DNA of 9,969 nucleotides from CAUUCX01 sp041844835 (lineage in GTDB: Bacteria > Bacillota > Clostridia > Peptostreptococcales > Anaerovoracaceae): assembly GCA_041844835.1 (NCBI GenBank), contig JBGZBU010000019.1, positions 1 to 9,969 of the forward strand. Direction: 5' to 3'. The notes beneath the pieces were generated by a model. The model made no database searches and had not been told where the DNA came from. It worked only from the letters and a program-made list of their open reading frames with translations. This document shows, in pieces, positions 1 through 6,894 of the stretch. Position numbers and translations under genes: made by a program. Within the stretch, counting starts at the first letter, position 1; each line of letters starts with the position of its first letter.

Positions 1-2
1 AT

Positions 3-2096
3 GGCGGGAATTTGACTGTTGCGGTTGCGGGCAATAATTTAAACCCCGCTTCTCTTGCGGCGATTCCGAGCGGTGACAAACTGCTCAAAATAAAACTGGG
101 AACTCTCGGAGAAAAGAATGCTGCATGGGACGGAGGCAAATACACGGCATCCTTTGTTCTGCCTCGCTGCGACAGCTACGACACGGATGCGGTTTATCCG
201 TTTGCGGTGACGCTTTCCGGTGAAAGGCAGACGCTTACCGGACTCGACCGGGTGACCGTTCCCCGGCAGAAAAAGCCGCGCGTGACGGGCGTCGTCGTGC
301 CGGCGCCGTTTGAATATGAGGGCGGTACATGCACGCTTGAGCTTACGGGTGAAAACTTTGAATATATAGCTTCAATGTGGCAGGCGGGGGATAAAAAGGT
401 GACAGTTTCCCTTGCAGGACTTGCGGGCGGCACCGATCGGGAGGCTGTGCTTGATGTTTCGCAAAACAAAGCTTCCGTCTCGTTTGATTTGCCGAAAAAC
501 AAGAGCTACACGGAGGATAAAACATATCCGGTAACGGTCAGATTAAACGGCGAGCCGCAGACCGTGACTATGACGGGCGGGGCGATTCCTACGGTGAAAA
601 AACAGCCTAAGCCCGCCGTAAATACGGTAGCGCTCACTCTTCTTGAGCCATATGCGATAAATCCGAGCTTTTTGCCTCCTGCCGGCGGCAGGGTGAAAGT
701 GGAGCTTACCGGGGTACATCTGGACAAGCTGGCTGACGCGCCGTCAGGCACCCCGGCGGTTATCAGAGTGGGCGCGGATGCTGTAGTTGGCGGCGGCGTA
801 GTAGGAACGGTCAGCCCCGTAAATGCGGTTCCTAAAACGGGCGGTGTATGGGAAGCTGAGCTGACTGTTCCCGGCAATACCGATTTTCTGAAAAACAGCA
901 TATACAGAGTGTGGGTCAAAATAGATGATGAAGTGCAGAGTCCTGCCGGCTTGAATACCGTGACGGTAGCGCGTACGCTTGAGGGGAACAACGCAATCGA
1001 GTCGATGGTCGTGGATAAACAGGTGGGTGCAACGATAATAGATCATGTCAAGGGCACAATAAGTATTTTGCTGCCGCGCGGCAGTAATTTGAAAGCCGTG
1101 AAGCCGGTGATCACGCTTGCGGGTGTAGATGCGAGTGTTTCGCCGCTGTCGGGCGCGGAAGTCGATTTTTCAGCACCGCCCGTAAGATATACGGTAACCG
1201 CCGGCAACGGAAGTCAAAAGACATATGAAGTTACGATTAATGTCGAGAGCGGCTCGCGCAGGTCGCCGGAGAAGGTCTACCGAGTAGAATCGGGCGTTGA
1301 AGTCGAGCGAGCGCCGTATCTGAAAGGATATGCGACAGCCGACGGGAAAATGCTGTTCATGCCGTCACGCAACATGACGCGCGCTGAAATAGCGACCGTT
1401 TTTGCGGCGCTTTCCGGGGATTATGATCCAAAGGCATATAACGCGCCGTTTGCGGATGTTTCGCGGAGCAAATGGTATGCGGGCGCCGTCGGCTATGTGT
1501 ACGAGCACGGGATTGTAACAGGGTACAGTGCGGAGCGTTTCGCACCGGATGCACCGATTACGCGTCAGGAGTTTGCGGTCATGCTGATTCGCTACAGCGC
1601 GGCAAAACTGCTTTCCGCGAAACTGGCGGAAGATGTCCGTTATGCGGATGAGCGCGAGTTGATTAAAATTGTTCGCGATACGAGGGCATCATTTAATGCA
1701 AATATGATTTCGGATAATGATATATTGCTTGCCGTTGAAGAGCGCGTAAATGCCGAATTGAAGAAGAGACGCGAACGTTCGGATGCCGTGCGCGTGCCGT
1801 TTTCGGATATTGCGGGCGCATGGGGTCGCGCGTATATCGAGGAGATGTACAAGAGCGGTTGGATCGGCGGCTATGAGGATAATACCTTCAGACCGGATGC
1901 TTATATCACGAGAGCTGAGGTTGTAAAGGTGATCAACGCATTTTTGGGAAGAACGGCGGATGGATCCGCGTTCAGCGGAACGAGCGAATATTTTGCCGAT
2001 GTGGCTGAATCGCATTGGGCGTATTATGATGTGATGGTTGCTGCAACGCCGTTTAAGTATAAGAGGGATGTACTGAAAATAGAGAACGGAATGTAG
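3..2096 (+). CDS. SLH-domain surface protein with Ig-like repeats (5' truncated)
   Basis: The reading frame is open at the window edge, so the N-terminus and any signal peptide lie outside; the TTG at 12 is not a credible start. Numbering residues from that TTG, three related beta-rich repeats lie at about 1-83, 104-190 and 226-322. The first two share a pattern like LPxxxSYxxDxxYPxxVxLxGExQT, ending near a VTV strand; the third keeps it loosely. About 328-413 resembles the DUF5018-type sandwich, including 'VRYTVTAGNGSQKTYEVTI'. SLH motifs follow at about 434-465, 480-530 and 595-645, with a final half-motif 'YFADVAESHWAYYDV' near 660. A charged insert of about 65 residues separates SLH 2 and 3. 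SLH domains usually bind pyruvylated secondary wall polymers, so the protein is probably exported and anchored to the cell wall. The ligand of the Ig-like part is unknown. The next gene is a cell-wall synthase in the same direction. Confidence 0.88.
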   Translation, partial: GGNLTVAVAGNNLNPASLAAIPSGDKLLKIKLGTLGEKNAAWDGGKYTASFVLPRCDSYDTDAVYPFAVTLSGERQTLTGLDRVTVPRQKKPRVTGVVVPAPFEYEGGTCTLELTGENFEYIASMWQAGDKKVTVSLAGLAGGTDREAVLDVSQNKASVSFDLPKNKSYTEDKTYPVTVRLNGEPQTVTMTGGAIPTVKKQPKPAVNTVALTLLEPYAINPSFLPPAGGRVKVELTGVHLDKLADAPSGTPAVIRVGADAVVGGGVVGTVSPVNAVPKTGGVWEAELTVPGNTDFLKNSIYRVWVKIDDEVQSPAGLNTVTVARTLEGNNAIESMVVDKQVGATIIDHVKGTISILLPRGSNLKAVKPVITLAGVDASVSPLSGAEVDFSAPPVRYTVTAGNGSQKTYEVTINVESGSRRSPEKVYRVESGVEVERAPYLKGYATADGKMLFMPSRNMTRAEIATVFAALSGDYDPKAYNAPFADVSRSKWYAGAVGYVYEHGIVTGYSAERFAPDAPITRQEFAVMLIRYSAAKLLSAKLAEDVRYADERELIKIVRDTRASFNANMISDNDILLAVEERVNAELKKRRERSDAVRVPFSDIAGAWGRAYIEEMYKSGWIGGYEDNTFRPDAYITRAEVVKVINAFLGRTADGSAFSGTSEYFADVAESHWAYYDVMVAATPFKYKRDVLKIENGM

Positions 2097-2111
2097 GGTT
2101 TTGCCGGGAAC

Positions 2112-2135
2112 GCGCCGACTCCGGGAGAGCGGCGC
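2112..2135 (+). other. GC-rich inverted repeat between SLH gene and PBP
   Basis: GCGCCG at 2112-2117 pairs perfectly with CGGCGC at 2130-2135. Inside, CTC and GAG can pair around a three-base loop. No T-run follows, so this is not a standard intrinsic terminator. It sits after the SLH stop codon and 16 bases before the PBP ribosome binding site. It could stabilise the upstream mRNA 3' end or tune PBP translation; both are inference. Confidence 0.4.
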
Positions 2136-2163
2136 CGGCGAGAACGGCAGTAGGAGAATAGAG

Positions 2164-5163
2164 ATGGCGAGAACGAGGGTAAGAAGAAGAAACAAAACAA
2201 AGGTCAGGCTGAATGTGAGACAGCTTATCAAGATCGCGTTGCTTGGATTTGCGGCGCTGATGCTTTTAGTGCTGCTTTATTCCGCCATTGTAATCATCAA
2301 AGCTCCGAGGATCGACACGGATAATTTGTCGGCAATGTTGTCCGAAAATTCCATATTGTATGATGACAAGGAGCAGGAGGTCGATACCGTTTACGGCGCC
2401 AATGCGGGGTTGCGTACCATGGTTGAGTATAACGATCTGCCGGAGGACCTCGTGAATGCAGTAATCGCAATCGAGGATAAGACTTTCTGGAAGCACAACG
2501 GTTTCAATGTTATAAGGATGTTCGGCGCAATTAAGGATACTTTGGTTCACGGAGAACGGCTGGGCGGTACAAGTACCATCACGCAGCAGCTTGCGAGGAA
2601 TCTTTATTTGCGGGACGATATGAGCAAGAGGACTCTTCGCCGCAAAATTACGGAGGCGTATTATACTGTGATTTTGGAGCGCAGCCTCAGCAAGGAAGAG
2701 ATAATAGAAGCATATCTGAACACTATTTCTCTCGGTTTTAATTCTTTCGGTGTGCAGGCGGCGTCTCAGGCTTATTTCTCAAAGGATGTAGGCGAACTCG
2801 ATTTGGTTGAGTGCGCGGCGCTCGCGTCGCTGCCCAAGGCTCCGAATACATTTGCGCTTGTCAAGAGATTTTACACAAGTGATGTGCGCGAGGATAATAA
2901 AAATATATTGAAGCGCGACGGAGATTTTACGTATGTGTATAACGGCGATGCGTCGTCGGACAGGCGCAGCCGGACGATTAAGAACATGCACGAGTACGGG
3001 ATGATAGATGAGTCGGAAATGGAGGAGGCGCTCGCGGAGGATTTGAAACCGCACGTCGTGCCGAATATTTCAACATTTACCGGGAAATCTGCATACTTTT
3101 CGGATTATGTGATACAGCAGGTGATAGCCGATCTCATGGAGGAATATAATGATGACGAGCAGGAAGCTACACAGCGGGTGTATAACGGCGGACTTAAGAT
3201 ATATACCACGATGAGCAGTCAGGCACAGCAATCCGTCGAGGATGCGTTTGCGAACAACGCGAATTTCCCTAAAGTCGGCAACATCAGAAAAGATGCAAAC
3301 GGTAATGTGCTGAGCGGAAAGAGCGGAAAAATTCTGCTTTATGATTTCAATTCATATTTTGACGCGGACGGCGGATTTACGGTGCGTCCGGATGAGTATT
3401 CGGTGAAATCCGGGGGGGACGTACGATTCGATAAGGGCAAGCGCTTGAATTTCTATAACGTGACGGTAAACGGCGGCAGGGATGTGAGCGTGGAATTCAA
3501 GGATCTTTATGTCGTGGAAAACGGCGTATTCCACATCATCGGGGGCGGATATATATCCGTTCCTGCAGAGTTTAAATCGCGTGACAAGGACGGAAATCTC
3601 GTGATTGCAAAGGAATATTTCGACAAGAATTCATCTCTTGTGCAGATGACCGATCGCGGGATAAGATTTTCGCCGGATTCGTATGCGTTGAGACAGAAAG
3701 TCGTGCAGCCGCAGTCCGCCATGGTGGTGATGGACAATAAGAACGGGCAGATCAAGGCGATGATCGGCGGCAGGAATACCGTGGGCAGGATGCTTTATAA
3801 CAGGGCTGTGGGGCCGAGACAGCCGGGATCTTCAATCAAGCCGCTTGCGGTTTACGCGCCGGCGCTCCAGAGCGGATATGAGGCGGTGGAGAGTGGCAAA
3901 GAGCAGACGTTTAAATACCAAAAGGAGGGTGATTTTTACGGGCAGTACTGGACAGCTGCGAGCGTGATCAATGACGCTCCGCTCACATATAACGGAAAAG
4001 TGTGGCCTAAAAACTGGTACTCAGGCTATCGCGGTCGTCATACGCTGAGAAAATCGGTGGAACAGTCGGTGAACGTGAACGCGGTCAAGGTTTTTCAGGA
4101 GGTGGGCACGGAGCGTTCCATGAAAACGCTGAAAGCTCTGGGAATCACGACCCTCGTGGATTCCGGCGAGACGAACGATCTTAACGCGTCGGCTCTGGCG
4201 CTGGGCGGTATGTCGAAAGGCATATCTCCGCTCGAGATGGCTGCGGCGTATGCTGTATTCCCGAATGAGGGGAAATATGTGGAGCCTACGTGCTACACGA
4301 AGGTGCTCAACCGCAAAGGAGAGATATTGCTCGAAACTGCGCCGAAATCAAAGGAAGTTTTCGATCCCGGCGTGGCGTTTATAATGAATGATATTCTGCG
4401 GACGACGGTCTCGGAGGGAATTGCCTCCGCGGCGGCGGTCGGAACTCAGCCCGTTGCGGGCAAGACCGGAACGACGAACGATAAGTATGATATATGGTTT
4501 GTGGGAAATACGCCGCAGTATTCCGCGGCGCTGTGGATAGGAAACGACGTAAATCTGGAGCTGTCACAAGGCTCAACTGCGGCTGCACGTCTCTGGGCAA
4601 ATACCATGCGAGGAGTGTGCAAAGGACTGCCTGCAGGCAGTTTTCCGAAAGCGCCGGGGAATGTAACGAGCATGACGATAGATTCTCAAGGGGGAGCGGC
4701 TCCCGGAGAAAATGCGGATCTTGCCGGCATTTCCACGCGCACGGAGTATTTCATATCCGGGACAATTCCGAAAGGCGGGTCTCCGGTCGAAATAAAAGAG
4801 GTGAACATATGCTTGGATACGGGATTCCTTGCTACGCCGAGCTGTCCGCATGTGGGAAAAGCTTTTGCGAGCGCAGCGGAAGCTCCTAAGTATTATTGTC
4901 CTTTGCACAATCCTAATCCGGACAGGTATCCAGTGGATCCTGACGGTGCGAGTTCTTATACATGGCCGGGCAGAGAGCATGCGACTCCTGTGGACCCTTC
5001 CGAGAACGGCGGCGCTTCCGGAGGTAGCGGAAGCACGCAGCCGGGCGGCAGTTCAGGAGGGAGCGGCGGTTCGGGAGGCTCGGGTAGCGGCGGATCCTCA
5101 AATCCCGGAACCGGCGGCTCTGACGGAGGCACCTCGGGCGGCGAAGATCCTCCATGGGTGTAA
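2164..5163 (+). CDS. Class A penicillin-binding protein (PBP1A-type, GT51 + transpeptidase)
   Basis: This bifunctional enzyme polymerises lipid II into glycan strands and cross-links the peptide stems at the outer face of the membrane. ATG 2164 is chosen because AGGAG at 2152-2156 lies seven bases before it; an in-frame TTG at 2101 has no such site. The product is 999 residues, longer than the usual 700-850. A basic cytoplasmic N-terminus precedes one membrane anchor (about 23-45). The GT51 domain shows 'EDKTFWKHNGFN' (Glu104) and 'GGTSTITQQLARNLY'. An OB-like interdomain follows. The transpeptidase has S556-S-I-K, S635-V-N and K767-T-G, so all three catalytic motifs are intact. A C-terminal segment with C883, C894, C912 and H915 leads into a Pro/Gly/Ser-rich tail of roughly 80 residues ending in 'EDPPWV'. 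I saw no clear promoter in the short gap after the SLH gene, so co-transcription is plausible. The family call is firm; pbpA, ponA or mrcA naming is uncertain. Confidence 0.95.
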   Translation: MARTRVRRRNKTKVRLNVRQLIKIALLGFAALMLLVLLYSAIVIIKAPRIDTDNLSAMLSENSILYDDKEQEVDTVYGANAGLRTMVEYNDLPEDLVNAVIAIEDKTFWKHNGFNVIRMFGAIKDTLVHGERLGGTSTITQQLARNLYLRDDMSKRTLRRKITEAYYTVILERSLSKEEIIEAYLNTISLGFNSFGVQAASQAYFSKDVGELDLVECAALASLPKAPNTFALVKRFYTSDVREDNKNILKRDGDFTYVYNGDASSDRRSRTIKNMHEYGMIDESEMEEALAEDLKPHVVPNISTFTGKSAYFSDYVIQQVIADLMEEYNDDEQEATQRVYNGGLKIYTTMSSQAQQSVEDAFANNANFPKVGNIRKDANGNVLSGKSGKILLYDFNSYFDADGGFTVRPDEYSVKSGGDVRFDKGKRLNFYNVTVNGGRDVSVEFKDLYVVENGVFHIIGGGYISVPAEFKSRDKDGNLVIAKEYFDKNSSLVQMTDRGIRFSPDSYALRQKVVQPQSAMVVMDNKNGQIKAMIGGRNTVGRMLYNRAVGPRQPGSSIKPLAVYAPALQSGYEAVESGKEQTFKYQKEGDFYGQYWTAASVINDAPLTYNGKVWPKNWYSGYRGRHTLRKSVEQSVNVNAVKVFQEVGTERSMKTLKALGITTLVDSGETNDLNASALALGGMSKGISPLEMAAAYAVFPNEGKYVEPTCYTKVLNRKGEILLETAPKSKEVFDPGVAFIMNDILRTTVSEGIASAAAVGTQPVAGKTGTTNDKYDIWFVGNTPQYSAALWIGNDVNLELSQGSTAAARLWANTMRGVCKGLPAGSFPKAPGNVTSMTIDSQGGAAPGENADLAGISTRTEYFISGTIPKGGSPVEIKEVNICLDTGFLATPSCPHVGKAFASAAEAPKYYCPLHNPNPDRYPVDPDGASSYTWPGREHATPVDPSENGGASGGSGSTQPGGSSGGSGGSGGSGSGGSSNPGTGGSDGGTSGGEDPPWV

Positions 5164-5190
5164 ATTTGCAGATTCGATTTGATATACTCG

Positions 5191-5305
5191 CCGATTTGAT
5201 GTGCTCGCTGAGTGTATACATCAGGGAGAGCAGCTCTCCGGTTTCTTCGTAAGTATAATTGTCTGCGAGGCTGCGCACTTTGTTCAGGTGCGCAACTTGC
5301 GGCAT
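5191..5305 (-). pseudogene. Decayed second copy of the holA 3' region
   Basis: Positions 5191-5300 match 5693-5802 inside intact holA at 96 of 110 bases by hand alignment without gaps. Read on the minus strand, 27 of 36 codons encode the same residue, including the shared 'RSLADNYTYEE'. Of the 11 codons that differ, 9 change the amino acid and 2 are silent, which fits a copy no longer under selection. Just beyond, one codon is missing relative to holA at its G7 tract. Weaker protein-level similarity ('AILK' against 'EIQK') may extend to about 5325, and toward the PBP stop on the other side. There is no start, no 5' two-thirds and no proper 3' end of holA here, so it cannot make a delta subunit. 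The direction matches holA, so this is a direct repeat about 500 bp away. Confidence 0.85.
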
Positions 5306-5325
5306 TTTTAAAATTGCGGTATAAT
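5297..5325 (+). promoter_or_regulatory. Sigma-A-type promoter for the ATPase stump
   Basis: A perfect TATAAT at 5320-5325 follows TTGCGG (5297-5302) with a 17-base spacer. Transcription would start near 5332, about 29 bases before the ATG at 5361. The -10 match is strong; the -35 keeps only TTG. The -35 lies within the decayed holA copy, so the promoter may have arisen at, or been brought in with, the junction. Confidence 0.55.
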
Positions 5326-5360
5326 GCAAACACACTATGGATTACCGCAAGGAGGGCGAT

Positions 5361-5537
5361 ATGAACTATATAAAACGCGAACTGGAGCGTAAATTTCTGG
5401 AGGCTGATCAATTTTTCAAGGCTGTACTTGTAATCGGTGCACGTCAGGTTGGGAAATCCACGATGCTTAAAACTATGGCGGAAAATTTGATGGGTATAAG
5501 CATAAAAACAAAGTTGAGAGCAAGTTTCGATGTGTAA
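5361..5537 (+). pseudogene. Truncated P-loop ATPase (AAA/DUF4143-type N-terminal stump)
   Basis: The 58-residue product begins 'MNYIKRELERKFLEADQFF' and carries a complete Walker A motif, 'GARQVGKST', at about residues 24-32. This is how the common stand-alone AAA-14/DUF4143 ATPases (COG1373 type, about 400 residues) begin. Homology to that pattern fades after 'KTMAENLMG' and a stop follows at 5535-5537, so Walker B, sensor and C-terminal domains are missing. AAGGAGG at 5349-5355 lies five bases before ATG 5361, which favours this start over ATG 5337. It lies between the decayed holA copy and an A/T repeat, which suggests a leftover of an insertion or deletion. A short functional protein cannot be excluded because transcription and translation signals look intact, but a lone Walker A stump is unlikely to hydrolyse ATP usefully. 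Confidence 0.7.
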
Positions 5538-5571
5538 AAATTTTATGCGATATAGTGCTGATCAATTCTTG

Positions 5572-5612
5572 TAATATTAATAATATTAAAATTTTATAAT
5601 ATTAAAATTTTA
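5572..5612. repeat. 41-bp all-A/T tandem repeat ending in the holA stop codon
   Basis: The 16-base unit TAATATTAAAATTTTA occurs exactly twice, end to end, at 5581-5596 and 5597-5612, preceded by a nine-base partial copy TAATATTAA at 5572-5580. The whole stretch contains only A and T. Each unit joins two short palindromes, TAATATTA and TAAAATTTTA. The last three bases (5610-5612) are the holA stop codon on the minus strand. No GC-rich stem is present, so it is not a typical terminator, although its position between convergent genes would suit transcription ending. No gene is seen in 5538-5571. Confidence 0.9.
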
Positions 5613-6665
5613 CTTTGTGTGTGATGACGGGCGGGGCGGAACGATCATGCGGGAGAGCAGGAGTTCTATTGCCAGCGAGTTCGGCAGCAGCCCCGATTTG
5701 ATGTGATCTCCGAGTGCATACATCAGGGAGAGCAGCTCCGCGATTTCTTCATAAGTATAATTGTCTGCGAGACTGCGCGCTTTGTTCAGGCGCACGATTT
5801 GCCCCCCCATTCGTTTTTGTATTTCCGGCAAAGGGTAGTTGCCGCGATGCATTTCTTTGTATATCAGCATGTCTTCAAACTGAAAAATAAAGATCGGAAG
5901 TATGGAAAAAGTGCTCTGTTTTCGCGTGAGCATGTTGTGCAGTATGCGATAGGTTTCATCGCAGTTTTTTGATTTCACCGCATTTGACAGCGCGAAAACA
6001 TAGCTGTTGTCGTCGTCAGCCATCAGTTCCGCTACATCCGCTCTGCTGATTTTTCCGCTGCGGGAATATGCGGCTATTTTTCGGAGTTCGTTTACAAGAT
6101 CGTGCAGCCCGCTGCTCGATTCGTTGTTCAGATAGCCGCTCAGCACGGCTATTTCCTCGGCAAGTCGCTCGTCAAAATCGCATTCCATTGCGGACAGCTG
6201 TTTTGCGATGAAGCTTTTTAGCTCGTCATGTGTGAGCCGGCGCATTTCATAGGGTGCTCCGCTTTTTTTTACGGCATTGTTTATTTTTGTTTTTGATTTG
6301 CCCTTGGAAACGAGGATGAGGACATTTCCCGCAGGCATATCGTTTATAAGCGCAATCAGTCGCTCCTCTGCTTCTCCGCGAATGACGTCGTGACCGTGTT
6401 CTTTTTTGTCCACATCGCTTAGCATGATCACTCTGCCGCGCGAAAACATTGTAAGCGTAGCGGCGGCTTCCGCGATTTCTTCAATACTTGATTCGCCTGC
6501 GGTAAAGCGCAGAAAATCAAGCGGAAGCATCTCGGGTTCCATGTAATGCCCCGTTACGGCTTCTATCGCCATGTCCGTCAGATAATCTTCCGGCCCGTGC
6601 AGCAAAATTACATTCGGCGCCTGATTTTTATTGAGTTCGTTCAGCAATTTGTATAAATCGTGCAT
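5610..6665 (-). CDS. holA: DNA polymerase III delta subunit
   Basis: HolA is the clamp-loader subunit that opens the beta sliding clamp, working with tau/gamma and delta-prime at the replication fork. The 351-residue length is normal for the family. The N-terminal part has the typical 'ILLHGPEDYLTD' in place of a working Walker A, followed by an AAA-like fold with 'ILVSKGKSKTKIN' near residues 117-129. The C-terminal collar region includes 'FEDMLIYKEM' and 'LADNYTYEEIAELLSLMYAL'. ATG 6665 is the natural family start ('MHDLYKLL'), but only a weak GGGA lies upstream. It follows comEC on the same strand after 229 bases, the usual comEC-holA order in Bacillota. The last codons run into the A/T tandem repeat, and a decayed copy of its tail lies about 500 bp downstream. 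A G7 tract in the coding strand (5802-5808) encodes Gly-Gly. Confidence 0.93.
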   Translation of the reverse strand: MHDLYKLLNELNKNQAPNVILLHGPEDYLTDMAIEAVTGHYMEPEMLPLDFLRFTAGESSIEEIAEAAATLTMFSRGRVIMLSDVDKKEHGHDVIRGEAEERLIALINDMPAGNVLILVSKGKSKTKINNAVKKSGAPYEMRRLTHDELKSFIAKQLSAMECDFDERLAEEIAVLSGYLNNESSSGLHDLVNELRKIAAYSRSGKISRADVAELMADDDNSYVFALSNAVKSKNCDETYRILHNMLTRKQSTFSILPIFIFQFEDMLIYKEMHRGNYPLPEIQKRMGGQIVRLNKARSLADNYTYEEIAELLSLMYALGDHIKSGLLPNSLAIELLLSRMIVPPRPSSHTK

Positions 6666-6694
6666 ATGTTTTTCCCGCTTATCGTTTCAGTATT

Positions 6695-6723
6695 GCCCGG
6701 TATGATTCCGTTGCGTCCCGGGC
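6695..6723 (-). other. Hairpin in the holA leader
   Basis: GCCCGG at 6695-6700 and CCGGGC at 6718-6723 form a perfect six-pair stem with a 17-base loop. It lies about 30 bases before the holA start, within the leader predicted from the candidate promoter. No T-run follows on either strand, so it is not an intrinsic terminator. A regulatory role is only a possibility. Confidence 0.35.
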
Positions 6724-6737
6724 TGTTCGTCGTTTCT

Positions 6738-6766
6738 ATTATACATCATAGATTATGCATTGTATC
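6738..6766 (-). promoter_or_regulatory. Candidate promoter for holA
   Basis: On the minus strand TATAAT (6743-6738) is a perfect -10. Seventeen bases upstream is GATACA (6766-6761), a weak -35 that keeps only ACA. A start near 6731 would give a leader of about 65 bases. The gap between comEC and holA (6666-6894) holds no gene and no clear terminator, so holA may be read both from here and from comEC read-through. Confidence 0.45.
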
Positions 6767-6894
6767 GATCATGGGCAGAAATATATTTTTGAAATTGCGC
6801 CGGTTTTATGCGCGAAAGAAACGGATATTATTTTAACTCCCTGCAGATGAGAAATCTCGGGATTTTATCGTGTGGAGGGCAGTTCGTAATCAGC

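Noticed and set aside
2101..2163. N-terminal extension of the PBP from TTG 2101
   Set aside because: There is no ribosome site before the TTG, the extension overlaps the GC hairpin, and AGGAG sits correctly before ATG 2164, which gives a normal basic N-terminus and membrane anchor.
1689..2231. Minus-strand open frame of 180 codons opposite the SLH region
   Set aside because: It is antisense to clear SLH motifs, its hydrophobic and Ser/Arg composition follows from the opposite strand, and no start signals were seen.
3412..3418. G7 tract in the PBP, and C7 at 5802-5808 in holA, as phase-variation switches
   Set aside because: Both frames are intact and tracts of seven are short for efficient slippage; essential-type genes are also unlikely switch targets. 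The one-codon difference at the holA tract in the decayed copy is noted as a simple indel.
4913..5335. Minus-strand frame of 140 codons that includes the holA-like fragment
   Set aside because: Only the part around 5191-5305 is holA-like. The rest is antisense to the PBP Gly/Ser tail and looks like a chance extension, so only the fragment is annotated.
5610..5612. Intrinsic terminator formed by the A/T repeat
   Set aside because: The repeat has no GC-rich stem, and an all-A/T hairpin would be too weak for the standard model; only a possible role in ending transcripts is left open.
6869..6894. Intrinsic terminator just after comEC
   Set aside because: The only nearby inverted repeat I found is a five-pair AAATC/GATTT stem slightly further downstream, with no following T-run on the minus strand.
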